Positions 42,652 through 51,857 of a stretch of DNA of 64,000 nucleotides are shown one piece after another. Under the pieces are notes generated by a model that saw nothing but the letters and a program-made list of their open reading frames with translations, had not been told where the DNA came from and ran no database searches. The position numbers and the translations under genes are program-made. This DNA comes from Botryobacter ruber (GTDB lineage Bacteria; Bacteroidota; Bacteroidia; Cytophagales; Hymenobacteraceae): NCBI RefSeq assembly GCF_003347595.2, contig NZ_QCZK02000041.1:1-64000 (forward strand), in the 5' to 3' direction. Positions within the stretch are counted from its first letter, which is position 1. The number at the start of each line of letters is the position of its first letter.

Positions 42652-44199
42652 ATGAGTGAAAAAAACGACCAAAGCACCGAACACCGTTTAATACTGCGCC
42701 AACTGGAACTCAGGGACTACAACGAAATGAAGGAAATTATGGACCTTGTCTATTCCAACATGTCGGCCTGGACCCGTAAGGAATTTTCTACGCTCCTGAA
42801 GAAATTTCCGGAAGGCCAGATTTGTATTGAGGACAAAGGGAAAGTGATAGCTGTGGCCCTGAGTATCATAGTAGACTATGCAGCAATCGGCGACAAGCAT
42901 ACCTATGAGCAGATAATTACCAAAGGAGCTTTTAAAACCTACGACCCGGAAGGCGACACGCTTTATGGCCTAGATGTGTTTGTGCACCCGGAGTACCGGA
43001 ACCTGCGCCTGGGCCGCCGCCTCTACGATGCCCGCAAGGAAATATGCGAAAAGCTGAACCTGCGCGCTATTATTGCCGGAGGCCGAATTCCAGGCTACAG
43101 CGAATATGCCGACAAACTCACACCGGCAAAATACATCGAGATGGTCCGGAACAAGGAACTGTCGGACCCGGTACTCTCTTTCCAGTTGAGTAATGACTTC
43201 CACGTACGCAAAATCCTGAAAGGCTACATGCCCGACGACAAGGAATCGAAGGCCTATGCCACGCTGCTGGAGTGGATTAATGTGTACTACGAAGAAAAGG
43301 AGAAGCTGATCGGCGGTAAAAAAACTGTCGTGCGGATCGGGATAGTGCAGTGGCAAATGCGGGCTGTAAAGTCGCTGGACGATATGATGCAGCAAATCGA
43401 ATTCTACGTGGATACGGTCAGTTCCTACAAATCGGACATCGTAATGTTCCCCGAATTCTTCAACGCCCCGCTGATGGCGCTTTCCAACGAGGATACGCCT
43501 TCGGAGGCAATTCGCAGCATGGCGGAGTATACAGAGGAGATCAGGGAGCGCATGATCCACCTGGCGCTGTCGTACAACATCAACATTATTGCCGGCAGCA
43601 TGCCCGAGTACTACGATAACAAGCTCTACAACGTATCGTACCTCTGCCGCCGCGACGGCACCTACGATAAGCAATACAAGCTGCACGTTACGCCCGACGA
43701 AACCCACTACTGGGGCATGCGCGGTGGCCATAAGCTGAAAATATTTGACACCGACATTGGCAAAATCGGCATCCTGATCTGCTATGATGTGGAATTCCCG
43801 GAGCTGGCCCGCATGCTGTCGGAAATGGACATGAAAATTCTGTTTGTTCCGTTCTGGACCGACACAAAGAATGCTTACCTGCGTGTGCGCCTCTGTGCGC
43901 AGGCGCGTGCCATCGAAAATGAATGTTACGTAGCTATTACCGGCAGCGTGGGCAACCTGCCGAAGGTGGAGAACATGGACATCCAGTACTCGCAATCGGC
44001 CGTCTTCTCCCCTTCCGACTTTGCTTTCCCGCACGATGCGGTTGTAGCCCAGGCCACGCCCAACACCGAAATGACCCTGATCGCCGACCTGGACCTGGAC
44101 CTGCTCAAGGACCTGAATACCGCAGGCAGCGTCCGCAACCTCCGCGACAGGCGCAAAGACCTTTACAACCTGAGCTGGGTGCTGCGTAAGGATGATTAA
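42652..44199 (+). CDS. GNAT acetyltransferase fused to a carbon-nitrogen hydrolase
   Basis: A 515-residue two-domain enzyme. The N-terminal GNAT domain (about 1-190) includes the acyl-CoA loop region VHPEYRNLRLGRRLYDARKE (about 106-125). The C-terminal nitrilase-superfamily domain (about 222-510) has a complete catalytic triad: E268 in FPEFFNA, K343 in QYKLHV and C377 in ICYDVEFPEL. The fusion is a known conserved architecture in bacteria, but its substrate is unclear; an amidated compound that is then (or first) acetylated is the natural guess. It is ended by a very strong terminator. It is not obviously part of the nearby polysaccharide locus. Confidence 0.9.
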   Translation: MSEKNDQSTEHRLILRQLELRDYNEMKEIMDLVYSNMSAWTRKEFSTLLKKFPEGQICIEDKGKVIAVALSIIVDYAAIGDKHTYEQIITKGAFKTYDPEGDTLYGLDVFVHPEYRNLRLGRRLYDARKEICEKLNLRAIIAGGRIPGYSEYADKLTPAKYIEMVRNKELSDPVLSFQLSNDFHVRKILKGYMPDDKESKAYATLLEWINVYYEEKEKLIGGKKTVVRIGIVQWQMRAVKSLDDMMQQIEFYVDTVSSYKSDIVMFPEFFNAPLMALSNEDTPSEAIRSMAEYTEEIRERMIHLALSYNINIIAGSMPEYYDNKLYNVSYLCRRDGTYDKQYKLHVTPDETHYWGMRGGHKLKIFDTDIGKIGILICYDVEFPELARMLSEMDMKILFVPFWTDTKNAYLRVRLCAQARAIENECYVAITGSVGNLPKVENMDIQYSQSAVFSPSDFAFPHDAVVAQATPNTEMTLIADLDLDLLKDLNTAGSVRNLRDRRKDLYNLSWVLRKDD

Positions 44200-44222
44200 G
44201 GCATTGCGAATGGACGTTAATG

Positions 44223-44262
44223 TAAAAATCCCGGCAGGTTCTGATACCTGCCGGGATTTTTG
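44223..44262. terminator. strong bidirectional terminator
   Basis: AAAAATCCCGGCAGGT at 44223-44238 pairs perfectly with ACCTGCCGGGATTTTT (from about 44245) around a 6-base loop. It separates the convergent GNAT-nitrilase and wzz genes. Confidence 0.92.
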
Positions 44263-44265
44263 CTT

Positions 44266-44291
44266 ACTGCAGCAGCCACCATACCTTCTGC
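44266..44291 (-). repeat. dispersed TGGTGGCAG repeat, copy 17
   Basis: Plus strand reads ACTGCAGCAGCCACCATACC then TTCTGC. It lies between the terminator and the 3' end of the wzz gene. Confidence 0.7.
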
Positions 44292-44308
44292 TGTACCTGT
44301 TACCTGCA

Positions 44309-45226
44309 TTAAATGCCTCTTCTTCTTTTCTCCAGTATACCGGCTACAATCAGCCCGGCCAGCAGCCCAAGCAGTCCGGAAATTGTTAAATATACTTCAG
44401 GTTTAGGACCGGCAGGCTTCAGTCTTGGAACAAATCCATTTACAACTTCGAGGTTATTTAACCTGTCAAGATCCGACTCTAACATGACCTGCTCTTTATA
44501 CATGCTCACACTTTCGCGATAAAGGTTAGTCGGATCCACGGCCTCTCCATACACAAACCCATTTACAGGTCCCTGTGGTGCTACTATAGATGTTTTCACG
44601 CTGTCGATAGAGCCTATATCGCTCTTTAACTTGGATATAATTTTCCGTACCTGATTTTCCCGGATTTGCTTCTGCTTCGAAAAAAACTTATTTGACTCCA
44701 GGAAATTGACCAGGGCGGGCTCCATGGTAGAAAAAAGCTCGTTATTGTAGATAGACAGATCTATCTGGAACGGCGAACCAGTCAGTATACTATCGTCACT
44801 TATTCTGCCTTCGTCGAGATTAGTTACCTTCAGGCTCCTGATTTCAGAAGCCGCCTCCGGACTTATTTCCAGCCGGGAAGCAATGGCTGCGTGATTTCCA
44901 TCATCAACCATATAGGAAAGCCTTTTAAGCTGGTCTTCCACAAACTCGTTCCTGATGTTGTACAGCATCAGTGTCATGGTAGAATTATAGTAAGGCCTTT
45001 GCTGCAGGTAATAGGCATAGCCAATACCTAAACCTGCCAGTACAAAAATCAGGACCAGCAGCGCATGCCTGCGCGCCAGCCTGGCCGATTGAACCGTTCT
45101 GTATTTCAACCGGTCAATTCCGCTCCCTATCTTTCTGAATACCAACCGCAAGTCTATTTCATCATGCGTTTTCTCCGCCTCCCTCCGATACTGGTATTCT
45201 TTCTCCTTTAGTTCGTTCATATCCAT
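44309..45226 (-). CDS. Wzz-type polysaccharide chain-length protein
   Basis: A 305-residue membrane protein with the Wzz/PCP layout: a cytoplasmic N-terminus of about 47 residues, a first membrane segment (ALLVLIFVLAGLGIGYAYYL, about 51-70), a long periplasmic helical region and a second segment near the C-terminus (TISGLLGLLAGLIVAGIL, about 280-297). No cytoplasmic tyrosine-kinase domain is present. It should set the chain length of the polymer made by the neighbouring locus. It is transcribed away from the rest of the locus; a second Met at residue 3 is an alternative start. Confidence 0.78.
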   Translation of the reverse strand: MDMNELKEKEYQYRREAEKTHDEIDLRLVFRKIGSGIDRLKYRTVQSARLARRHALLVLIFVLAGLGIGYAYYLQQRPYYNSTMTLMLYNIRNEFVEDQLKRLSYMVDDGNHAAIASRLEISPEAASEIRSLKVTNLDEGRISDDSILTGSPFQIDLSIYNNELFSTMEPALVNFLESNKFFSKQKQIRENQVRKIISKLKSDIGSIDSVKTSIVAPQGPVNGFVYGEAVDPTNLYRESVSMYKEQVMLESDLDRLNNLEVVNGFVPRLKPAGPKPEVYLTISGLLGLLAGLIVAGILEKRRRGI

Positions 45227-45646
45227 CTTTAATAGGGCAAATATACTTTTATTTGATTTTTTATAAACAATAATCCGGGAAACTTTTTAGGTTTTGCAGC
45301 GCAGCATGAAAGAAAATTTCATTCACTTCGACAGAAGCAGCAGAACCCGGAGCGTTTACCTGGCGGTTCTGGATGATGATGGACAAAACAGCAACCTCTT
45401 TAGCAGCCAGGCTACCACCATACAATTACTAATTTGAAATAAATTTATACTATCTTGCCTCTTAATTCAGCATACATTAAAGCAAACGTTATAGCCGGTT
45501 TAATTATTGGCCTTTTGCTGCTAACGCCTGGCTGACAAACACAACAGCAGGTGACTGCATGCTGCTTATGGTGCATAGGCTGCATAAGCAACAGTAGTAA
45601 AATAGGGTGCCGGGTTCGATTCATTCCTTTTCCCATTAATATATAC
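45227..45646. other. 420-base divergent intergenic region at the locus start
   Basis: Between wzz (minus) and the DUF268 gene (plus). It holds the wzz -7 box at 45238-45245. The rest is AT-rich with no clear feature; a stretch near 45405-45421 resembles the dispersed repeat only weakly, and GGGTTCGATTC at 45611-45621 looks like a tRNA T-loop but has no tRNA around it. Confidence 0.5.
45238..45245 (-). promoter_or_regulatory. -7 box of the wzz promoter
   Basis: Minus-strand TATATTTG, a perfect TAnnTTTG match about 12 bases before the first ATG, giving a very short leader. Confidence 0.55.
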
Positions 45647-46426
45647 ATGGTTCATAAAGTATTAAACATCCTGAATTTTTTTGGTTTCGACCCTCGTATA
45701 GCCTTACAAAACATACAAGGGTTAGGGTGGTATTACAGGGATCTTAAAAAAGTAAAGCAACAGCTCTCGCAGCGTAACGATTTTGAGATAAAAACATTCC
45801 GACCGATACTGCTCGATAAAACATCAGAAGGCGGTACTCTTTCAGGTCATTATTTTCATCAGGATTTGTTTGTGGCGAAACAGATTTTTAAAAATAATCC
45901 GACGAAGCATGTGGATATAGGCTCCCGAACAGATGGTTTTGTAGCCCATGTTGCCTCTTTCAGGGAGATTGAAGTTTTCGACATCCGCCCCTTGGTCAGT
46001 ACCGTTGGCAACATCAGGTTTGTGCAGGCTGATTTTATGGAGCCAAATCCTGCCCTGAAAGATTATACCGACTCCATCTCCTGCCTGCACGCAATCGAAC
46101 ACTTTGGCTTAGGCCGCTATAACGACCCTATTGATGTTGAAGGGCACCTGAAAGGCCTGAACAATATTTACAATGTCCTGCAGAAAAACGGCAGATTTTA
46201 TTTTTCCACGCCCATTGGGCCGCAGCGTATCGAATTTAACGCGCATAGGGTGTTCAGTCTTTCCTACCTGCTCAGCCTTTTCTCGGCTAACTATACAGTA
46301 GAAAATTTTTCGTACGTAGACGACAAAGGCAACATGCACGAGCATGTTCAGTTAACAGAAGAACTGATCGCTTCCAACTGCGGGTGCACCTATGGCTGCG
46401 GCATTTTTGAACTGGTAAAGAAATAG
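45647..46426 (+). CDS. DUF268-type, methyltransferase-like protein
   Basis: A 259-residue protein like the DUF268 family. VDIGSRTDGFVAHVAS (about residues 89-104) resembles a SAM-binding loop, followed by FDIRPL and a SISCLHAIEHFGLGRYND segment (about 145-162) typical of class I methyltransferases. The ATG at 45647 is chosen over a distant in-frame TTG or ATG-less extension. It lies first in the polysaccharide locus and could methylate or otherwise modify a sugar residue. Function inferred from fold only. Confidence 0.68.
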   Translation: MVHKVLNILNFFGFDPRIALQNIQGLGWYYRDLKKVKQQLSQRNDFEIKTFRPILLDKTSEGGTLSGHYFHQDLFVAKQIFKNNPTKHVDIGSRTDGFVAHVASFREIEVFDIRPLVSTVGNIRFVQADFMEPNPALKDYTDSISCLHAIEHFGLGRYNDPIDVEGHLKGLNNIYNVLQKNGRFYFSTPIGPQRIEFNAHRVFSLSYLLSLFSANYTVENFSYVDDKGNMHEHVQLTEELIASNCGCTYGCGIFELVKK

Positions 46427-46472
46427 GGTATACCTACCAAAGCCTCAGCGTGCATCCTGCGGAGCAGCATTT

Positions 46473-47837
46473 TTGCGAAGCATCTGGCGGCTTCTGTCCC
46501 CCGCAAGGATAATCCAGCTTTTGATAAGTTCTAGACCGATAAATACCGTGCAAAAAGCAATAGACGTTTTCCGCTTAGTCCGGAATAAATTGTTCAGGTC
46601 CAATTTTTTAAGAAACCTGTTTATCTATTCTTCAGGCGCGTTATTCTTAAAAGGAATCTCTTTTTTTCTTATTCCGCTTTACACGAAAGTCCTGGCTCCG
46701 GCCGAATATGGCTTTCTGGAGCTGTTAAATACCCTTATTACAGTACTGAGCATACTTTTTTCTTTTGGACTGGCGCAGGCAGTGTATGTGGAGTACTACC
46801 ACCTAAATCCTGCCAAAAGGAAAGAAATGGTGGCTACTGTAATTGGCACTTATTCTTTGCTGGGCTTTCCGTTGTTTCTGCTATCAGGTTTTGCACTTTT
46901 CTATTTTGACTATCTCCTGTTCGAGCAGCCTGTAAGTTTTCTAATTGCTTTGCTAACCATTGCCAGTAGCTTTCTGCTTTTTTACCAGAACCTTTTCTTT
47001 TCTATCCTTCAGATTTCTAAGAAAGCCTTAAACCTGACGCTAAACAAGCTGTTTTTAGGCTTGCTAACAGCAGGTCTGAATATTTACCTGGTCTATTACC
47101 TGAGACTTGGTGTTACAGGAATACTGTTCAGCAATTGCAGCCTGCTCCTGCTGTCGCTGGTTTATCCCCTGTTTTTATTTATAAAAAAAATCAGACCCGA
47201 CTTTTCTAACTTCACTTTGGGAAAGTCCCTCCATTACATCAGGACTGGCCTTCCTTTTATAATCTCTTCTCTTTCATACTGGGTTCTGTCCGGAGTAGAC
47301 CGGTGGCTGATCGGTTTTATATTAGGTGAGCGCAGTGTAGGTCTATTTTCTGTAGCATATAAATTTTCGTCTGTGTATGAGCCATTGCTCATAGCACCTG
47401 TCCTTGGGGTTTACACCCCCTATATTTTTGAACGTTTTGCCAATAATAATTTCAAGCAACATAAAACCAGAATGACTCTTGCTGTATCAGGGCTGTTTGT
47501 ACTGCTCGCCTTCCTTAGTTATATACTGGCAAAAACATTTATCGACAGAAGTTATTATGGTTCCCTGGTACTTATCCCTTTCCTGGTAGGGAGTTTTGCC
47601 TTTTATTTTCTGGCACAGCTTATCAGTTCGCCAATCTTGTTTTTAAAAAAGTCTAAGGCACTGGTTGTAAATATTATAACATCAGGCCTACTAAATGTTC
47701 TTTTAAATGTCATTTTTTTAAAGCATTTCGGCCTTATTGGAGCCGGAATGGCTGCATTATTCAGTAACTTTGCATGGTTTTTACTTTCTACTGCACAAAG
47801 TAGTTATATTCTGAGACAGAAGAGACAAGTTAGTTAA
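46473..47837 (+). CDS. polysaccharide flippase (Wzx-like)
   Basis: A 454-residue (from the TTG at 46473) membrane protein with about 12-14 hydrophobic segments, of the PST/MATE-like flippase family that moves lipid-linked repeat units across the membrane. The segment SGALFLKGISFFLIPLYTKV, then LAPAEYGFLELL (about residues 54-85), is the typical N-terminal region. No ATG precedes the first membrane segment; the GTG at 46548 is an equally plausible start (429 residues). AT-rich like its neighbours. Confidence 0.8.
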   Translation: MRSIWRLLSPARIIQLLISSRPINTVQKAIDVFRLVRNKLFRSNFLRNLFIYSSGALFLKGISFFLIPLYTKVLAPAEYGFLELLNTLITVLSILFSFGLAQAVYVEYYHLNPAKRKEMVATVIGTYSLLGFPLFLLSGFALFYFDYLLFEQPVSFLIALLTIASSFLLFYQNLFFSILQISKKALNLTLNKLFLGLLTAGLNIYLVYYLRLGVTGILFSNCSLLLLSLVYPLFLFIKKIRPDFSNFTLGKSLHYIRTGLPFIISSLSYWVLSGVDRWLIGFILGERSVGLFSVAYKFSSVYEPLLIAPVLGVYTPYIFERFANNNFKQHKTRMTLAVSGLFVLLAFLSYILAKTFIDRSYYGSLVLIPFLVGSFAFYFLAQLISSPILFLKKSKALVVNIITSGLLNVLLNVIFLKHFGLIGAGMAALFSNFAWFLLSTAQSSYILRQKRQVS

Positions 47838-47882
47838 TTCCGGCGCATAGGCTAATACTTTATTGGCCGAACAATAACAAAC

Positions 47883-48842
47883 GTGGTTAAGCAAATATTA
47901 AAAAAAGTTCTTCATAAGTTAAGACCTGAAACAGACACCAGGTTCCACAGCTACTGTGCAACACTTGAAAAGCTGGTAAACTACAGGAATGCTATTGCCC
48001 AGCCGATAGAGGAAGGTACTACGGTTAGTATAATTATTTTCTCAAAAGACCGGGCTATACAGTTACATGCACTTCTAAGCAGTTTCTTTGAGCTAGTTAC
48101 CGGTCAGGCCACGATCCGGGTACTCTATACAGTCTCTGATGCTGCCCATGGCCATGCGTATGAGCAGGTGGCGGCTTTGTTCAGGAACCATCCTGTAACA
48201 TTTGAGAAAGAAAACAGCTTTCGGAAAGACCTGCTAAAATTGCTGGACACGATTAACACAGAAAAGCTTTTTTTTCTGGTAGATGATATTGTTTTTACCG
48301 AGCCGTTTGATTTAACAGAATTTGTAAAATTTAATCCGGACTACTTTGTACCTACGCTTCGGCTGGGCTTAAACCTTAACTTCTCATATACCCTGCAGCA
48401 ACGACAGCCCCTGCCGTCATTCAGAACCCATATGGCTGCTGGTTCTGAATGGCTGATGTGGCAGTGGAAGGACGGGGCGCTGGACTGGGGGTATCCGTTG
48501 TCAGTAGATGGCCACTTGTTCAGGACAGCCGAAATTAAAATCATAATACAGAACTGTCAGTTTAGAGCACCTAATTCGCTGGAAGAAGCCCTGCAGGATT
48601 ATATGCCGGTATACGCCGAACGCCTAGGAATTGCATGTAAGAAATCGCTTATCATGAACATCCCCTGCAATAAAGTACAGCTTGAAAATAATAATATAGC
48701 CGGCAACCTTTCATCGCAGGAACTGCTTCTGCAATGGCAAGCAGGCTTTCAGCTTGATTTCAGGAAACTCCGTCATTTTAAGAACACAAGTGCACATCAG
48801 GAGGTAGAGCTTACATTTATTAAAAGATCAAACTTTGCTTAG
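47883..48842 (+). CDS. glycosyltransferase-like protein, unknown
   Basis: A 319-residue protein, GTG start at 47883. TVSIIIFSKDRAIQLHALLS (about 47-66) looks like the first strand and helix of a GT-A fold, and LFFLVDDIVFTE (about 128-139) like a D-x-D-type metal site, but the rest does not match GT2 families well. PLSVDGHLFRT (about 202-212) may be an acceptor loop. Context (polysaccharide locus; five bases ahead of a GT2 gene) supports a role in glycan assembly. Could be a divergent or inactive glycosyltransferase. Confidence 0.6.
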   Translation: MVKQILKKVLHKLRPETDTRFHSYCATLEKLVNYRNAIAQPIEEGTTVSIIIFSKDRAIQLHALLSSFFELVTGQATIRVLYTVSDAAHGHAYEQVAALFRNHPVTFEKENSFRKDLLKLLDTINTEKLFFLVDDIVFTEPFDLTEFVKFNPDYFVPTLRLGLNLNFSYTLQQRQPLPSFRTHMAAGSEWLMWQWKDGALDWGYPLSVDGHLFRTAEIKIIIQNCQFRAPNSLEEALQDYMPVYAERLGIACKKSLIMNIPCNKVQLENNNIAGNLSSQELLLQWQAGFQLDFRKLRHFKNTSAHQEVELTFIKRSNFA

Positions 48843-48846
48843 TCAG

Positions 48847-49860
48847 ATGTCCACACCACAGGTATCCGTCATAATGCCGGTCTATAACGGCGAATTTTAT
48901 ATTCGGGAAGCGGTGAAAAGCATCCTGTGCCAAACTTTTCGAGATTTTGAGCTGATTATTGTAAACGACGGCTCTACAGATGGAACTGCAGCCATTATAC
49001 AGGAACTTAGCCACGATAAAAGAATTAAAGTTATTAATAACCCTGCCAACCTGGGCTTAACCAGCACCCGGAACAAAGGCATAGCAGCCTGCAGCGGAGC
49101 CTATCTTGCCATGCTCGACAGCGATGATATTGCCCTGCCGGAAAGGTTGGAAAAGCAGGTGAAATTCCTGGATTCAAATCCTGATTTTGGTTTGGTAGGA
49201 TCTTATGTTGACCTGATCGACAGCAACGGGGTTTATTTGGAAACACAGAAATATGATGCTGCTCCTGAGTTTATTCCTGGCATTCTGCTGTTTCAGAATT
49301 ACTTTGCCCAATCGGCAGTTATGGTACGCAAAACAGCCCTGCCTCCCGTAGCGTACCGTTCTGAGTACCCGCTTGCAGAAGATTATGATTTATGGACCAG
49401 AATTTCAGTCAAACATAAAGTAGCTAACCTAAAGGAGGTATTAAGCAAATACAGAATTCACCAACGCAATATAAGTAAGACAAAAGCAGAAGCACTTGCG
49501 GCCAACCTGAAAGGAATTGCTGCCGAACAGCTGACGCAACTGGAAATTTTCCCTTCGCCTGATGAGCTGGAACTTCATACACGCATTGGCCAACTTGATA
49601 TACCATCGTGTAAAGAGTTTATTAAAGCCGCAGAGCAATGGTTATTAAGGATACTTCTGGCTAATGAAAAAACTAAATACTATCCATCAGCTGCTTTTAG
49701 AATCGTAGTTGCACATAAATGGTACGAAACCTGTAAAGTTTCCGGCCAGGGAATATGGGCATACCGACAGATTCTGTGCTCACCCCTTAGCAGTGCTGCA
49801 CAGTTTTGTAAGCTGATGAGGTCTAAACTAAAAGGGAGTTCAATCTTTAGCTTTGATTGA
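48847..49860 (+). CDS. family 2 glycosyltransferase
   Basis: A 337-residue GT2 enzyme. VSVIMPVYNGEFYIREAV (about 5-22) opens the nucleotide-sugar domain, NDGSTDGT follows, and LDSDD near residue 92 is the metal-binding DxD. The C-terminal part has a conserved EDYDLWTR, the acceptor-side E-D motif. Start at the ATG 5 bases after the preceding stop codon is chosen over the overlapping TTG. Sugar specificity is not predictable. Confidence 0.88.
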   Translation: MSTPQVSVIMPVYNGEFYIREAVKSILCQTFRDFELIIVNDGSTDGTAAIIQELSHDKRIKVINNPANLGLTSTRNKGIAACSGAYLAMLDSDDIALPERLEKQVKFLDSNPDFGLVGSYVDLIDSNGVYLETQKYDAAPEFIPGILLFQNYFAQSAVMVRKTALPPVAYRSEYPLAEDYDLWTRISVKHKVANLKEVLSKYRIHQRNISKTKAEALAANLKGIAAEQLTQLEIFPSPDELELHTRIGQLDIPSCKEFIKAAEQWLLRILLANEKTKYYPSAAFRIVVAHKWYETCKVSGQGIWAYRQILCSPLSSAAQFCKLMRSKLKGSSIFSFD

Positions 49861-49872
49861 AAGCCATTGCTT

Positions 49873-50844
49873 ATGCAGAACATGATAATAGAGCAGCCCC
49901 TTATTACAGTTATTGTACCTTGTTATAATTATGGGCATCTGGTTACTGAAACCTTACAAAATCTTAAGGAGCAATCATATCAGGTTTGGGAGTGCGTTAT
50001 TGTAAATGATGGTTCAACTGATAACACAATAGCAATAGTATCAGAATTTATTAAGGGAGATTCACGTTTCAGGCTTATATCACAGCCAAACAAAGGGCTC
50101 TCAGTTGCCCGTAACAGCGGTATTAAAATCGCTAGAGGAGAATATATCCAGTTACTTGATGCCGATGATTTGCTTGAAAAACACAAATTTAAAGTACAGG
50201 CAACTTACTTGGCCAATCATCCGGAGGTTGATTTGGTTTATGGTAATGTAAAATATTTTTACTCTAATGAGCCTGCTATATATTATAAAAACGTTTCCGG
50301 AGAGCAGCTGGAATGGATGCCAAGAGTTTCAGGCCAGGGTGATGACATTCTGGTGCCACTGTTGAAAAACAACATAATGCCAGTAAATTCGCCGCTCATC
50401 CGTAAAAGAGCCTTTGAAATTGCCGGTACATTTGACGAAACGCTGCTACTAATTGAAGACTGGGACATGTGGCTCAGGTTTGCCATGCGAGGCATTCGGT
50501 TCCAGTATCTTGAGCTGAAGCAGACTGATGCCCTGGTGAGAATGCACAGTGTTAGTATTAGCCAGGACAAATGGAAAATGAGAATAAATGAACTGGAGTT
50601 AAAAGAACGCCTTCATCAAGGAGAGATGAGCCAGTTACACAAGCAAGTGCTGGCAAAGGAAAAGCAAAAGGTTTGTTTCCTGTTATTTCGGATTATCCTA
50701 AAAAATGCGGCTAGCGGACAAATAAGTACGGCACTCCACCGGCAAAGCCAGCTCCTCCGCAAATGTTTCATTATGGATATATTGAAGTATGGAAGCAGGA
50801 AAGCTCTGGCTAAAATTGGACTAACATTTAATGATCAGACATAA
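49873..50844 (+). CDS. family 2 glycosyltransferase
   Basis: A 323-residue GT2 enzyme with ITVIVPCYNYGHLVTETL at the start (about 12-29), NDGSTDNT and the DxD motif in LLDADD (about 94-99). EDWDMWLRFAM (about 195-205) is the acceptor-site motif. The ATG at 49873 is chosen; ATG 49882 is an alternative. It lies 12 bases after the previous gene, so it belongs to the same transcript. Confidence 0.87.
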   Translation: MQNMIIEQPLITVIVPCYNYGHLVTETLQNLKEQSYQVWECVIVNDGSTDNTIAIVSEFIKGDSRFRLISQPNKGLSVARNSGIKIARGEYIQLLDADDLLEKHKFKVQATYLANHPEVDLVYGNVKYFYSNEPAIYYKNVSGEQLEWMPRVSGQGDDILVPLLKNNIMPVNSPLIRKRAFEIAGTFDETLLLIEDWDMWLRFAMRGIRFQYLELKQTDALVRMHSVSISQDKWKMRINELELKERLHQGEMSQLHKQVLAKEKQKVCFLLFRIILKNAASGQISTALHRQSQLLRKCFIMDILKYGSRKALAKIGLTFNDQT

Positions 50845-50868
50845 AAGTCTACCGGGAGATACATCGAT

Positions 50869-51810
50869 ATGAAATACAACCCGCTCATTTCTGTTGTAAT
50901 GGCTACCTACAATGGCGAAAGATACCTGGAAGAGCAACTGGAGTCGATTTTCAACCAGACGTACCAGAACCTGGAAGTTATTGTATGCGATGACCTTTCT
51001 TCAGACAATACACAGCAGATACTGGAGAAGTATGCCTCCCATTTCCGCTTATGCTACACTATAAACAAAGAACGCCAGGGAGCGGCGCAGAATTTTGCAA
51101 GGGCCATAACACAGGCAACGGGAGACTACATTGCTCTGGCAGACCAGGATGATGTCTGGCTCCCCACAAAACTGGAAATTAGCCTGCATAAGCTACAGCA
51201 ACTGGAGGCATCGAACGGGAAAGACAAGCCTGCCCTGGTTTTTTCTGACCTGCGTGTAGTAGATGAAAAGTTAGCTGCCATAAGTCCTTCCTACTGGCAG
51301 TTCATGCAATTAGTCCCCACAAACCATCAACTGAACAAGGTTTTAGTTGAAAATGTAGCCACGGGCTGTACCATGCTCCTCAATAAAGTTACTGCAAACC
51401 TTGCCTTACCCATTCCACCGGAAGCCCTAATGCACGATGTATGGATCTTGCTGACTGCTACCTGTTTCGGAAAAGTAGCCTATCTGGAGGAACCCACCGT
51501 ACTCTATCGGCAGCATTCAAATAATGTAATCGGAGCACGTTCCAAATCGGTTGTTCAGAAGCTAAAAAGTGGATATATAAAACTTAAACAACAAAATGCA
51601 GGCCTGCTACAACCTGAAATAGATCAGGCTAAAGCATTTTATACCAGATACCAAAAATTAGTATCAAACCGACCCAAGGCAGAAGAGACACTGACAGCTT
51701 TTATCTCATTAAAAGAGAAGGATTTTATTTATAGGAAGGTCCTGATCCTGAAATACGGCTTTTATGGCAGTACGTTCCGTAAAGCGTTGAACGTACTGCT
51801 ACGAGCTTAG
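50869..51810 (+). CDS. family 2 glycosyltransferase (rhamnosyltransferase-like)
   Basis: A 313-residue GT2 enzyme: ISVVMATYNGERYLEEQLES (about 7-26), CDDLSSDNT, and LADQDDVW (about 93-100) with the DQDD metal motif typical of rhamnosyltransferase-like GT2 proteins. A GGGAG ribosome-binding-like stretch lies about 11 bases before the ATG. Part of the continuous glycosyltransferase run. Confidence 0.87.
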   Translation: MKYNPLISVVMATYNGERYLEEQLESIFNQTYQNLEVIVCDDLSSDNTQQILEKYASHFRLCYTINKERQGAAQNFARAITQATGDYIALADQDDVWLPTKLEISLHKLQQLEASNGKDKPALVFSDLRVVDEKLAAISPSYWQFMQLVPTNHQLNKVLVENVATGCTMLLNKVTANLALPIPPEALMHDVWILLTATCFGKVAYLEEPTVLYRQHSNNVIGARSKSVVQKLKSGYIKLKQQNAGLLQPEIDQAKAFYTRYQKLVSNRPKAEETLTAFISLKEKDFIYRKVLILKYGFYGSTFRKALNVLLRA

Positions 51811-51857
51811 CGTAAAATCTCTTATATTGCATAGATTATTAATCTCCTGCAGTATAT

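Noticed and set aside
42970..44034. 354-residue open frame opposite the GNAT-nitrilase gene
   Set aside because: Antisense shadow; the plus-strand gene has complete catalytic motifs.
45405..45425. Possible further copy of the dispersed repeat
   Set aside because: Only GCAGCCAGGCTACCACCATA-like similarity, too weak to count.
45605..45625. T-loop-like GGGTTCGATTC suggesting a tRNA
   Set aside because: The T-stem does not pair, and no acceptor, D or anticodon arm fits around it.
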